A stretch of DNA of 64,000 nt from Arthrobacter sp. Soil764 (GTDB lineage: Bacteria > Actinomycetota > Actinomycetes > Actinomycetales > Micrococcaceae), in contig NZ_LMSI01000025.1 of the NCBI RefSeq assembly GCF_001428075.1, positions 67,330 through 131,329 of the forward strand. The letters run 5' to 3'. Below, piece after piece: positions 49,558 to 58,105 of this stretch (positions are counted from its first letter, which is position 1; each line of letters begins with the position of its first letter). The translations under genes and the position numbers were made by a program. Below the pieces are notes generated by a model, which was given only the letters and a program-made list of their open reading frames with translations, made no database searches and was not told the DNA's origin.

Positions 49558-51861
49558 TCAGGCTCCTTCGCCTTGGTCTGCAGCTGTGTCTGATGCTGTG
49601 TCTGATGCTGTGTCTGATGGTGTTTCTGATGGTGTTTCTGATGGTGTTTCTGTACCGGGTATTTTTGTGTCGGCGGCAGCGGGATGGATGGTGGCCAGCA
49701 CCTGGTCGGCCTTCACCAGGTCGCCCGTACGGGCCGTCAGGTGCACGGTCCCTGCCAGCGGAGCCACCAGGTGGTGCTCCATCTTCATGGCCTCCACGGA
49801 CACCAGGACCTCCCCTGCCTGGACCGTGTCCCCGTCGGCCACCGGGACGGCCACGACGGTTCCGGGCATCGGCGAGCGCACCTCCGGGTCGGCTGCCCCT
49901 TCCTGCCGCTGGATGGCTGCCAGCACGCGTTCCAGCCGCGCCTCCCGGGTCAGGACATCGAGGCGGCAGGACCAGCCGTCGCTGCCGAGGTAGAGCTGTG
50001 TGGGGCCGGCGGGCACAGGGTTGTCCCAGGTTGGGGCGGCGGCTCCGGAATACACCGGTGCCAGCCGGTAGGCGTGGCGCCCGCCGTCCAGGTTGAGTTC
50101 GATGCTTTTCCGGCCGGACCACTGCAGCGAGGCTGCCTGCCGCGGACCGCCGTCGACGGCGACCACGGCTTTGTCCCCCGCGTTGGCACTGCCACTGACC
50201 TGCACGGTCACCACGCCGCCGTCGGACGTTCCCAGGCTGACCCGGCGCGGCGCCGGCGCGCCGAGGCGCCAGCCAGTCCTGCCCTGCCAAGGCCCGTGCA
50301 CCGGGGCAGGATTGTTCTGCGCCTCCAGGGACAGAGCGTACAGCGCGGCGGCCACCAGTTCGGGGTTGTCGATGCGCCGGAAATCCAGCCCGGGCAGCTT
50401 CCGCTCAATCAACCCGGTGTCCAGGTGCCCTGCCTGGACGTCGGGGTCGTTGACCAGGAGCCGCAGGTACTCAACGTTGGTCTCGATGCCCAACGCCGTG
50501 TAGCCGGACAAAGCCTGGTCCAGCGTGGACAGCGCCGCAGCGCGGTCCCCGGCCCAGGCGATCACCTTGGAAACCATGGGATCGTAGTGGGCGGACAGCT
50601 CCAGGCCTTCCACCAGGGAGGAGTCCACCCGGACCCGGCCCTGGGCTGTCCCGGTTTCGCTGCGTGCGGGGGCGCTGGGCCGCTGCGCCGGTCCGGGCAG
50701 CTCATCGAGCACCAGCACGGTCCCGGTGGACGGGAGGAAGTTCTTCTCGGGCACCTCGGCGTAGACCCTGGCCTCCACGGCGTGGCCGGTCAGCTCCACG
50801 TCAGCCTGCCGGACGGTCAGCTCCGCACCCGCGGCGATCCGAACCTGCCATTCCACCAGGTCGACGCCCGTGACCATCTCGGTGACCGGGTGTTCCACCT
50901 GCAGCCTCGTGTTCATCTCCATGAAGAAGAACTCGTCCGGCGCGTCATCGGAGACCAGGAACTCAACGGTCCCCGCACCCACGTACTTCACGCTGCGGGC
51001 CGCGTTGCAGGCGGCCTCACCGATCCGGGCGCGCACGTCGGGCCCGTTAGGAAGGCTCTCCAGCAGGGGTGACGGGGCTTCCTCGATGACTTTCTGGTGC
51101 CGGCGCTGCAGGGAGCATTCGCGCTCGCCGAGGTGGATGACGTTGCCGTGGGCGTCCGCCAGCACCTGGACCTCGATGTGCCGCGGGGTGGTCACCAGGC
51201 GCTCCAGGAACAGGGTGTCGTCACCGAACGCGGCGGCGGCCACGCGGCGCGCCGTGGCCAGGGCGGCGGGCAGGTCGGCCGCTTTGTCGACGGCGTGCAT
51301 CCCCTTGCCGCCGCCGCCCGCGGACGGCTTGATGAGCAAAGGAAAGCCGACGGCGGCAGCGGCCTCGATCAGTTCGCTGTCCGTCATGCCGGGCTTGGCG
51401 ATGCCGGGGACGACGGGCACGCCGTACCCTGACACGTGGTTCTTGGCGCGGATCTTGTCACCCATGACGTTCAGCGCTTCAACGCCAGGGCCGATGAACG
51501 TGATGCCGGCTTTCTCCAGGGCCCGGGCGAAGTCCACGTTCTCGCTCAGGAAACCGTAGCCGGGGTGGACCGCTTCGGCCCCGGAATGCCGGCATGCCTC
51601 CACGATGGCGTCGGCGTTCAGGTAGCTTTCGGTTGCCGCGGCGGGGCCGATCCGAACGGAACTGTCGGCTTCGCGCACGTGCCGGGCGCCGGCGTCTGCG
51701 TCGCTGTAGACGGCCACCGAACGGATGCCCAGGTGCCGCAGCGTGCGGATGACCCGGCAGGCGATTTCGCCGCGGTTGGCCACCAGTACGGTGCTGAAGA
51801 CGGGCCTGCCGTCCACCGCCGCGGCGGCAGCCGTGCTGGTGGTGGCTGCGTTGGTTTGCAT
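49558..51861 (-). CDS. accA1: Acyl-CoA carboxylase alpha chain (biotin carboxylase + BCCP), methylcrotonyl-CoA type
   Basis: The protein (767 aa) fuses biotin carboxylase to a biotin carrier domain. The N-terminal part has RIGEIACRV-like LVANRGEIACRVIRT, ATP-grasp GGGGKGMHAV and EMNTRLQVEHPVTE. The C-terminal EAMKM carries the biotin lysine K693. After the BCCP domain a tail of four-residue repeats (TPSE / TASD) comes from a 12-bp tandem repeat. I chose ATG 51861, 7 nt after AGGA, over ATG 51867. It is the Mtb AccA1-type methylcrotonyl-CoA carboxylase by context. Confidence 0.9.
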   Translation of the reverse strand: MQTNAATTSTAAAAAVDGRPVFSTVLVANRGEIACRVIRTLRHLGIRSVAVYSDADAGARHVREADSSVRIGPAAATESYLNADAIVEACRHSGAEAVHPGYGFLSENVDFARALEKAGITFIGPGVEALNVMGDKIRAKNHVSGYGVPVVPGIAKPGMTDSELIEAAAAVGFPLLIKPSAGGGGKGMHAVDKAADLPAALATARRVAAAAFGDDTLFLERLVTTPRHIEVQVLADAHGNVIHLGERECSLQRRHQKVIEEAPSPLLESLPNGPDVRARIGEAACNAARSVKYVGAGTVEFLVSDDAPDEFFFMEMNTRLQVEHPVTEMVTGVDLVEWQVRIAAGAELTVRQADVELTGHAVEARVYAEVPEKNFLPSTGTVLVLDELPGPAQRPSAPARSETGTAQGRVRVDSSLVEGLELSAHYDPMVSKVIAWAGDRAAALSTLDQALSGYTALGIETNVEYLRLLVNDPDVQAGHLDTGLIERKLPGLDFRRIDNPELVAAALYALSLEAQNNPAPVHGPWQGRTGWRLGAPAPRRVSLGTSDGGVVTVQVSGSANAGDKAVVAVDGGPRQAASLQWSGRKSIELNLDGGRHAYRLAPVYSGAAAPTWDNPVPAGPTQLYLGSDGWSCRLDVLTREARLERVLAAIQRQEGAADPEVRSPMPGTVVAVPVADGDTVQAGEVLVSVEAMKMEHHLVAPLAGTVHLTARTGDLVKADQVLATIHPAAADTKIPGTETPSETPSETPSDTASDTASDTAADQGEGA
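49585..49652. repeat. 12-bp tandem repeat in the 3' end of the carboxylase alpha gene
   Basis: About 5.7 copies of a 12-bp unit (TGTGTCTGATGC, drifting to TGTTTCTGATGG) occupy 49585-49652. Being a multiple of three, it adds or removes whole four-residue blocks (ETPS or DTAS) and keeps the frame. It looks like a polymorphic minisatellite. Confidence 0.85.
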
Positions 51862-51874
51862 AGTCATTCCTGGC

Positions 51875-53482
51875 TCACATCCGGAAGAGGCCGAAGGAGG
51901 TCTCCGGCAGGGGGGTGCGGGAGACGACGTCGAGGGCCAGGCCCAGGACGGTGCGGGTATCGGCGGGATCGATGACGGCGTCGTCCCAGAGCCGGGCGGT
52001 GGAGTAGTAGGGGCTGCCCTGGTCCTCGTACTGCTGCCGGATGGGCGCCTTGAAGGCTTCCTCGTCATCCGCCGGCCAGTCCTCACCAGCTGCTTCATAC
52101 TGGTCCCGCTTCACGGTGGCCAGCACGCTGGCGGCCTGGTTGCCGCCCATCACCGAAATCCTGGCGGCGGGCCACATCCACAGGAACCTCGGCGAGTAGG
52201 CGCGGCCGCACATGGAGTAGTTTCCCGCCCCGAAGGAGCCGCCGATCACCACGGTCAGTTTTGGCACCCGCGCCGTGGCAACGGCCGTCACCATCTTGGC
52301 GCCGTTCTTGGCGATGCCGCCCTGCTCGGCGTCCCTGCCCACCATGAAGCCGGAGATGTTCTGCAGGAACAGCAGGGGAATACCGCGCTGGTCGCACAGC
52401 TCAATGAAGTGCGCGCCCTTGAGCGACGACTCGCTGAACAACACGCCGTTGTTGGCCACAATCCCCACCGGGTGCCCGTGGATCCGGGCAAATCCTGTGA
52501 CCAGGGTGGTGCCGTAGTCCTTTTTGAACTCGTGGAACCTGCTGCCGTCCACCAGCCGGGCAATAACCTCGTGGACGTCATAGGGCGCGTTGACGTCGGT
52601 TGGCACGGCACCATAGAGCCCCTCCGGGTCCACGGCGGGTTCGACGGCGGGTTCCACCTGCCAGGCGGGCGCGGCGGGAGGCGGCAGGGTGGAGACGATG
52701 TCCCTGACGATCTGCAGGGCATGTTCGTCGTTTTCGGCGAGGTGGTCCGTCACGCCCGAGACCCGGGAGTGCACCTCGCCGCCGCCCAGTTCCTCGGCAG
52801 TGACGATTTCCCCGATTGCCGCCTTTACCAGGGGCGGGCCGCCCAGGAAGATGGTGCCCTGGTTCCGGACGATGACCGTTTCATCGCTCATCGCTGGGAC
52901 ATAGGCGCCGCCGGCCGTGCAGGACCCCATGACGGCAGCGATCTGTGGAATCTTGGCGGCCGAAAGCCGCGCCTGGTTGTAAAAGATCCGGCCAAAGTGG
53001 TCCCTGTCCGGGAAGACCTCGTCCTGCTTGGGCAGGAAGGCCCCGCCCGAATCCACCAGGTAGATGCAGGGAAGCCCGTTCTCCAGGGCGACCTCCTGGG
53101 CGCGGAGGTGCTTCTTCACCGTCATGGGGTAGTACGTGCCGCCCTTGACCGTGGCGTCGTTGGAGATGACCAGGACCTGCCGGCCGTGCACCAGGCCGAT
53201 GCCGGCGATGACTCCAGCCCCGGGAGCCTCGTCGCCATACATCCCGTTCGCCGCCAGGGGCGCGATCTCAAGGAACGGGCTGCCCTCATCCAGCAACTGG
53301 TCGATCCGGTCCCGCGGCAGCAGCTTGCCCCGCGCCACGTGCCGGTCCCGCGACTTCTGGGGCCCGCCCAGCGCTGCATCCGCCAGCCTCTTCCGCAGTT
53401 CCCCCGCGAGCTCCAACTGTGCTTCCCGGTTGGTGCGGAAGGCCTCGCTTGCGGGGGCAAGCCGGGTGGCCAGGGTCTCCAT
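51875..53482 (-). CDS. accD1: Acyl-CoA carboxylase beta chain (carboxyltransferase), methylcrotonyl-CoA type
   Basis: The protein (535 aa) is a carboxyltransferase with the acyl-CoA and biotin oxyanion sites in its two halves: GSCTAGGAYVPAMSDE near 180-195, FLGGPPLVKAAIGE, and GGSFGAGNYSMCGRAYSP near 405-425. These segments are typical of the methylcrotonyl and geranyl type rather than propionyl-CoA carboxylase. It pairs with the alpha chain 13 nt downstream. It is the first gene of the minus-strand leucine operon and faces the TetR gene across 146 bp with palindromes. Confidence 0.9.
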   Translation of the reverse strand: METLATRLAPASEAFRTNREAQLELAGELRKRLADAALGGPQKSRDRHVARGKLLPRDRIDQLLDEGSPFLEIAPLAANGMYGDEAPGAGVIAGIGLVHGRQVLVISNDATVKGGTYYPMTVKKHLRAQEVALENGLPCIYLVDSGGAFLPKQDEVFPDRDHFGRIFYNQARLSAAKIPQIAAVMGSCTAGGAYVPAMSDETVIVRNQGTIFLGGPPLVKAAIGEIVTAEELGGGEVHSRVSGVTDHLAENDEHALQIVRDIVSTLPPPAAPAWQVEPAVEPAVDPEGLYGAVPTDVNAPYDVHEVIARLVDGSRFHEFKKDYGTTLVTGFARIHGHPVGIVANNGVLFSESSLKGAHFIELCDQRGIPLLFLQNISGFMVGRDAEQGGIAKNGAKMVTAVATARVPKLTVVIGGSFGAGNYSMCGRAYSPRFLWMWPAARISVMGGNQAASVLATVKRDQYEAAGEDWPADDEEAFKAPIRQQYEDQGSPYYSTARLWDDAVIDPADTRTVLGLALDVVSRTPLPETSFGLFRM

Positions 53483-53530
53483 TGACGATCCGTCCTTGTC
53501 TGTGCCGGGCCGGCTTTCCCGCCAACTCGG

Positions 53531-53571
53531 TTAGTGACTAATAACTGAAATTCAGGTTAGTCTCGATTAAC
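53531..53571. promoter_or_regulatory. Cluster of three small palindromes, candidate TetR operators
   Basis: TTAGTGACTAA (53531-53541), CTGAAATTCAG (53545-53555) and the near-palindrome GTTAGTC-TC-GATTAAC (53556-53571) stand almost back to back between the divergent accD1 and TetR genes. The first and third share the GTTAGT/ACTAA half-site. A dimeric TetR repressor binding here could control both directions. Confidence 0.6.
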
Positions 53572-53617
53572 TGTGATGTCCAACATAGGGCTGCCTTGGT
53601 AGAATCTGCGTCGGTCC

Positions 53618-53625
53618 GAGGAGGA
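53618..53625 (+). promoter_or_regulatory. Ribosome binding site that fixes the TetR GTG start
   Basis: GAGGAGGA lies 3 nt before GTG at 53629, an unusually strong site. It decides against the upstream start at 53596, which would place this site inside the coding region. Confidence 0.7.
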
Positions 53626-53628
53626 AAA

Positions 53629-54297
53629 GTGTCCAGCAATACTGTGCAGCCGGTACCTGCCGCCCAGCCCGTTCCAACCACCCAATCCGTTCCAACAACC
53701 CAGCGCGGCAAGGCCAAGGAGAACCGGCGACAGGCCTTGCTGTCCGCTGCGGCTTCACTGTTCGCGCTGAACGGCTTCAACCGCGTTTCGCTGGAGGACC
53801 TCGGCGCGGCGGCAGGGGTCAGCGGCCCCGCGGTCTACCGCCACTTCCCCGGCAAGCAGGCTGTCCTGGCCGATCTCCTGGTCACCGTGAGCCAGGAACT
53901 GCTCGACGGCGGGCGCCAGATGGTGGACACCGCGCCGGATCCCCTGGCCGCCCTGCGGCGGCTGGTGGAGTTCCAGGTGGACTTCGCACTCAGCAAGCCG
54001 GATGTGATCCGGGTGCAGGACCGTGACTTCAGCAATTTGTCGGAGCAGGACCAGTCCACGGTGCGCACCCTGCAGCGCAGCTACGTGGAGGTGTGGGTGG
54101 ACATCCTGGCCAAGGTCCACCCAGGAACAGATGCGGCTGAGCTGCGGATGCGTGCCCACGCCACGTTTGGCCTCATCAATTCCACGCCGCACTCGGTCCG
54201 GAGCCATGGCAGGAGGCTGGCGGCCGGAGCTGCCCGCCCCCTGCTCGAACGGATGGCACTTGCAGCGCTGATGGTGGACAGCGCGCCCGCCATCTAG
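53629..54297 (+). CDS. TetR-family regulator of the leucine operon (BkaR-like)
   Basis: The protein (222 aa) has a Pro/Thr/Gln-rich N-terminus of about 25 residues, then a TetR helix-turn-helix (RVSLEDLGAAAGVSGPAVYRHFPGK). A ligand-binding helical domain with LEFQVDF-type TetR_C sequence follows. It diverges from accD1 and its own promoter region holds the palindrome cluster, so it is likely an autoregulated repressor of the leucine genes. The M. tuberculosis regulator BkaR (Rv2506) has the same neighbourhood. The ligand is probably a CoA ester of the pathway, which is inference. Confidence 0.87.
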   Translation: MSSNTVQPVPAAQPVPTTQSVPTTQRGKAKENRRQALLSAAASLFALNGFNRVSLEDLGAAAGVSGPAVYRHFPGKQAVLADLLVTVSQELLDGGRQMVDTAPDPLAALRRLVEFQVDFALSKPDVIRVQDRDFSNLSEQDQSTVRTLQRSYVEVWVDILAKVHPGTDAAELRMRAHATFGLINSTPHSVRSHGRRLAAGAARPLLERMALAALMVDSAPAI

Positions 54298-54312
54298 CTT
54301 TGGAGCCGGCCG

Positions 54313-55737
54313 CTAGACCATCGTGAGGACCATTCCCGGTTCGGCCAGGATGGCCCCGACGTCGGCCAGGAACCGGGACCCCTGCTCACCGTCCACCAGG
54401 CGGTGGTCAAAGGACAGGCTCAGCGTGAGCACTTGGCGCAGCGCCACCTCGCCCTTGTACTCCCACGGCATGGTCCGAACCGCGCCCAGGCCAAGGATCG
54501 CCGCCTCCCCGGGATTAAGGATGGGCGTCCCCGCGTCGATACCGAAGACGCCGATGTTGGTGATGGAAATGGTGCCGCCGGAAAGGTCTGCGGGCGTGGT
54601 CTTGCCTGCCCGAGCCGTATCTGCGAGCGCCGTCAGCGCCTGGGCCAGCTGCGGGAGCGCCATGGCGTCGGCGTCCTTGATATTGGGGACCGTGAGTCCG
54701 CGGGGCGTGGCCGCTGCAATGCCCAGGTTCACGTAGTTGAAGGTGACAATCTCCTGGTTGTCTTCGTCCCAGCGGGAATTGAGAGCCGGGTTCCGCCGGA
54801 GGGCCACCAGGACAGCCTTGGCGGCAAGCGTCAGCGGGCTCAGCCTGGCTCCGGCGAAGTCCCTGCTGTTCTTGAGTTTTGCCAGCAGCTCAAGGCTGGG
54901 CGTGACATCAACGGTGAGGAATTCGGTGGCATGCGGTGCGGTGAAGGCGCTTTGGACCATTGCCGCCGCAGTATGTTTGCGCACGCCCTTGATGGGAATC
55001 CGGGTCTCCCGCTCCCCTGGCCGGGTTCCACCGGAGACGGTCACCTGCCCTGCCGTGGCCCCGGCAGGTTCACCTGCATGCCCCGCAAAGCCCTGGACGT
55101 CTTCCCGCGTGATCAGGCCGCCGGGACCGGTGCCGGTTACCTGTGTGAGGTCCACGCCCAGGTCCTTGGCCAGCTTCCGGACGGGAGGCGTGGACCGGGG
55201 GCGCTCTGCGGGCCGGGCATGTCCCGGCCTGGTGTCGATGGAACTGGGATGGACAGGCCTGGCTTCCACGGGCTCACCCACGTCCTGCAGGATCCCGGCT
55301 GGCTCCACCGGGCCGAGGTTCCGCTGCCGCCGGGTTGGCCGGCCGGAAGCTTCCACGACGGCGCCGTACCCCACCAGGTTTGGTTGCCGCTTCGGGCTCT
55401 CGCCAGCGTCCGGCGTTTCCCCGGCGGACTCCCCCTTCACGGGCGAAAAGGCGCCGGACCCCTGTGAAGGTGACGCGCCGTCGTCGTCCGCCACTTCAAA
55501 GGAGACGATCGGCTTGCCCACCTCCACAACGGAACCGGGCTGTTCGTGGAGTTCCCTGATTACGCCGGCGAACGGCGACGGGAGCTCCACCACTGCCTTG
55601 GCGGTTTCGACTTCGGCGATGACCTGGTTCAGGCTGACGGTATCGCCAACGCCCACTTTCCAACTGAGGATTTCAGACTCTGTGAGTCCCTCGCCCAGGT
55701 CGGGGAGCCGGAATTCCTTGATCATGGTGGCGCTCAT
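54313..55737 (-). CDS. bkdC: Branched-chain keto-acid dehydrogenase E2 (dihydrolipoyl transacylase)
   Basis: The protein (474 aa) has an N-terminal lipoyl domain with K47 in the motif VETAKAVVE, a Pro/Gly/Ser linker, a peripheral subunit-binding domain (RSTPPVRKLAKDLGVDL, TGPGGLITREDV), and the catalytic domain with SFDHRLVDGEQG near 430. Its start overlaps the E1 beta stop as ATGA. No E3 is in the window, so a shared lipoamide dehydrogenase must serve it. It converges with the TetR gene 15 nt away. Confidence 0.93.
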   Translation of the reverse strand: MSATMIKEFRLPDLGEGLTESEILSWKVGVGDTVSLNQVIAEVETAKAVVELPSPFAGVIRELHEQPGSVVEVGKPIVSFEVADDDGASPSQGSGAFSPVKGESAGETPDAGESPKRQPNLVGYGAVVEASGRPTRRQRNLGPVEPAGILQDVGEPVEARPVHPSSIDTRPGHARPAERPRSTPPVRKLAKDLGVDLTQVTGTGPGGLITREDVQGFAGHAGEPAGATAGQVTVSGGTRPGERETRIPIKGVRKHTAAAMVQSAFTAPHATEFLTVDVTPSLELLAKLKNSRDFAGARLSPLTLAAKAVLVALRRNPALNSRWDEDNQEIVTFNYVNLGIAAATPRGLTVPNIKDADAMALPQLAQALTALADTARAGKTTPADLSGGTISITNIGVFGIDAGTPILNPGEAAILGLGAVRTMPWEYKGEVALRQVLTLSLSFDHRLVDGEQGSRFLADVGAILAEPGMVLTMV

Positions 55738-56744
55738 CCTTCCAGCCCGCTCAGGGAATTGGGGCGGCCCAGGGCACGGTCCACGCCGTCCAGGATGCGG
55801 TCCAGGCCCGGCAGGTGGTGCATTTCCAGCTTGGAGTACGGGTAGGGAATGTCGAAACCGGTCACCCTCACCGGAGCCGCCTCAAGGTGGTAGAAGCACC
55901 GCTCGGTAATGCTTGCGGCCACTTCCGCCCCCAGACCGCCGGATTGCGCGGCCTCGTGCGTCACCACCAGTCGGCCGGTCTTCCGCACAGACGCCACCAC
56001 GGGCTCATAATCCACGGGGGCCAGCGAGCGCAGGTCGATGACTTCAAGGGAGATACCCTCGTCGGCTGCGGCGGACGCGGCATCCAGGGCTGTCTTGACC
56101 AGGGGGCCATAAGCCACCAGGGTCACGTCGCTGCCGTCGGTCAGGACCCGGGCCTTGTCCATGGGCAGGGCGGAACGCGGATCCACGGACTCGTCCACTT
56201 CGCCTTTGTCGTGGTAGCGGCGCTTGGGCTCAAAGTACAGCACCGGGTCGTCGCACGCGATGGCCTGCTGGATCACCATGTAGGCGTCCTGCGGGTTGGC
56301 CACGGTCACCACCCGCAGGCCCGAGGTGTGCGTGAAGTAGGCTTCCGGCGATTCCGAGTGGTGCTCCGGTGAGCCGATGCCGCCGCCGAAAGGGACCCTG
56401 ATGGTGATGGGCATCCTGACAGCTCCGCGGGTGCGGTAGTGGAGTTTGGCCACCTGGCTGACGATTTGGTCGAACGCCGGGTAGATGAAGCCGTCGAACT
56501 GGATTTCCACCACGGGACGGTAGCCGCGGTAGGCCAGGCCCACGGCGGTCCCCACGATGGCGGACTCCGCGAGCGGGGTGTCCACCACGCGGTGCTTGCC
56601 GAAGTCTTTTTGCAGGCCGTCCGTCACCCGGAACACGCCGCCCAGGGTACCGATGTCCTCGCCGAGGAGGACCACCTTGGAGTCGCTTTCCAGCGACTTG
56701 CGCAGCCCGGCATTAATGGCACGGGCAAAGGTCAACTGGGTCAT
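55734..56744 (-). CDS. bkdB: Branched-chain keto-acid dehydrogenase E1 beta
   Basis: The E1 beta subunit (336 aa) has the transketolase-like motifs VVLLGEDIGTLGGVFRVT, GYRPVVEIQFDGFIYPAFDQ and PFGGGIGSPEHHSES. With E1 alpha it decarboxylates the keto acids of leucine, isoleucine and valine and transfers the acyl group to the lipoyl arm of E2. The start (TGATG) and the stop (ATGA) both overlap neighbours, so the three subunit genes are one coupled operon. Confidence 0.93.
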   Translation of the reverse strand: MTQLTFARAINAGLRKSLESDSKVVLLGEDIGTLGGVFRVTDGLQKDFGKHRVVDTPLAESAIVGTAVGLAYRGYRPVVEIQFDGFIYPAFDQIVSQVAKLHYRTRGAVRMPITIRVPFGGGIGSPEHHSESPEAYFTHTSGLRVVTVANPQDAYMVIQQAIACDDPVLYFEPKRRYHDKGEVDESVDPRSALPMDKARVLTDGSDVTLVAYGPLVKTALDAASAAADEGISLEVIDLRSLAPVDYEPVVASVRKTGRLVVTHEAAQSGGLGAEVAASITERCFYHLEAAPVRVTGFDIPYPYSKLEMHHLPGLDRILDGVDRALGRPNSLSGLEG

Positions 56745-57913
56745 CAGCGTGCACCTTCCTTGGAAACGGCTCCATCGGGGTCGCCGAAGGACGCCAGGTA
56801 ACGGGCGTAGTGGTCCTGCTGGCGTTCCAGCCAGGAATTGGGCGTGCTGTAGACGTGCTTGAAAATGTCCATTGGCTGGGGTTCCGGCATGGTGGTGCAG
56901 CCGCGGCGCATCTCCGACGCAACGGCATCGGCTTTATCCTTGACCTGCTGCTGCAGCTCCGCGGTCAGGATCCCCTTCCGGTCCAGGAGGCCGGCAAGCC
57001 GGGAAATGGGGTCCTTGGCGGCCCAGTCCTCCAGTTCGTTGGCGTCCCGGTAGCGGGTGGGATCATCGGCGGTGGTGTGCGGGCCCATGCGGTAACTGAC
57101 GGCTTCGATGAAGGTGGGGCCGCCGCCCCGGCGGGCCCGGTCCAGTGCCAGCCGGGTGGCAGCCATGACCGCCAGGACGTCATTGCCGTCCACGCGCAGG
57201 CTGGGGATGCCGAACCCGGTGGCCCGGTCCGCGAGCTGGATGTGGGACTGCAGGCGCACGGGCTCGGAGATGGCCCAGTGGTTGTTCGTGCAGAAGAACA
57301 CCACTGGGGCCTGGAAGCTGGCGGCGAACACCATGGCCTCGTTGACGTCGCCCTCGCTGGTGGCTCCGTCACCGAAGTAGGTAACGGCCACCGCGTCCGC
57401 GCCGTCATTCTGGATCCCCATGGCGTAGCCCGTGGCGTGCAGTGTCTGGGCGCCAATGATGATCTGCGGCGTTGCCATGTTGATGCCGTAGGGGTCCCAG
57501 CCGCCGGACGCATTCCCCCGCCACACCCGCAGGAGGTCCGTCAGGTCAACCCCGCGGCAGTACGCCACGCCGTTTTCACGGTAGCTGGAGAAGACAAAGT
57601 CGTCCGCCCGCAGCGCCCTGCCGGACCCGATCTGCGCTGCCTCCTGGCCCAGCAGCGGGGGCCACAGGGCCAGCTCACCCTGCCGCTGCAGGGCCGTTGC
57701 CTCCACGTCGATCCGGCGGATGACGGTCATGTCCTCGAAGAGGGAGCACAACTGATCGTCGGTAATGTCCCTGACCCAAAAATCGAACTCCGGGTGGCTG
57801 ATGCGCTCACCCGCCGGGGTGATCAGCTGGAGGAGATCCGGTCCTTTTACATCAGGGGTTGCTGTCATTTCGGGGGTTTGTGCGCCGCCAGGGCCCGTTT
57901 CGTCTGTAGACAC
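56744..57913 (-). CDS. bkdA: Branched-chain keto-acid dehydrogenase E1 alpha
   Basis: The E1 alpha subunit (389 aa) has the thiamine diphosphate motif, starting GDGATSEGDVNEAM and ending in the asparagines of CTNNHW, about residues 178-212. The loop HTTADDPTRYR contains the regulatory-loop region. The start is GTG at 57911-57913; ATG 57868 is a shorter alternative. The order E1 alpha, E1 beta, E2 and the neighbouring leucine genes support a BCKDH rather than a pyruvate or acetoin complex. It diverges from an Lrp/AsnC gene across 192 bp. Confidence 0.92.
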   Translation of the reverse strand: MSTDETGPGGAQTPEMTATPDVKGPDLLQLITPAGERISHPEFDFWVRDITDDQLCSLFEDMTVIRRIDVEATALQRQGELALWPPLLGQEAAQIGSGRALRADDFVFSSYRENGVAYCRGVDLTDLLRVWRGNASGGWDPYGINMATPQIIIGAQTLHATGYAMGIQNDGADAVAVTYFGDGATSEGDVNEAMVFAASFQAPVVFFCTNNHWAISEPVRLQSHIQLADRATGFGIPSLRVDGNDVLAVMAATRLALDRARRGGGPTFIEAVSYRMGPHTTADDPTRYRDANELEDWAAKDPISRLAGLLDRKGILTAELQQQVKDKADAVASEMRRGCTTMPEPQPMDIFKHVYSTPNSWLERQQDHYARYLASFGDPDGAVSKEGAR

Positions 57914-58091
57914 GATTGCCGCAACCTTCGTACGTCGTTGACCCGTGGTTTTCGGACTTTTGGCCCTGCCGCCACCGGCCTTCCGGGCGTCATTGCCCCA
58001 GATACTGTGACCCTACTCACAATGCCCATCGGGTACAACCACTGCGCATCATGTTGAGCAGAATGCCCTATCTGGCTCCCGGACACCGTGC

Positions 58092-58097
58092 TAGCGT
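58092..58097 (+). promoter_or_regulatory. -10 element of the Lrp/AsnC gene, leaderless
   Basis: TAGCGT fits TANNNT and lies 8 nt before the ATG at 58106, with no Shine-Dalgarno sequence between. Confidence 0.45.
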
Positions 58098-58105
58098 TGC
58101 GCATT

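Noticed and set aside
49585..49652. CRISPR-like array
   Set aside because: The 12-bp units are contiguous with no spacers and lie inside a coding frame, so this is a minisatellite.
54313..57913. Pyruvate or acetoin dehydrogenase complex
   Set aside because: Actinobacterial pyruvate dehydrogenase normally uses a homodimeric E1; the split E1 alpha/beta plus E2 next to leucine-pathway genes fits a branched-chain complex better, although sequence alone does not exclude a broader substrate range.
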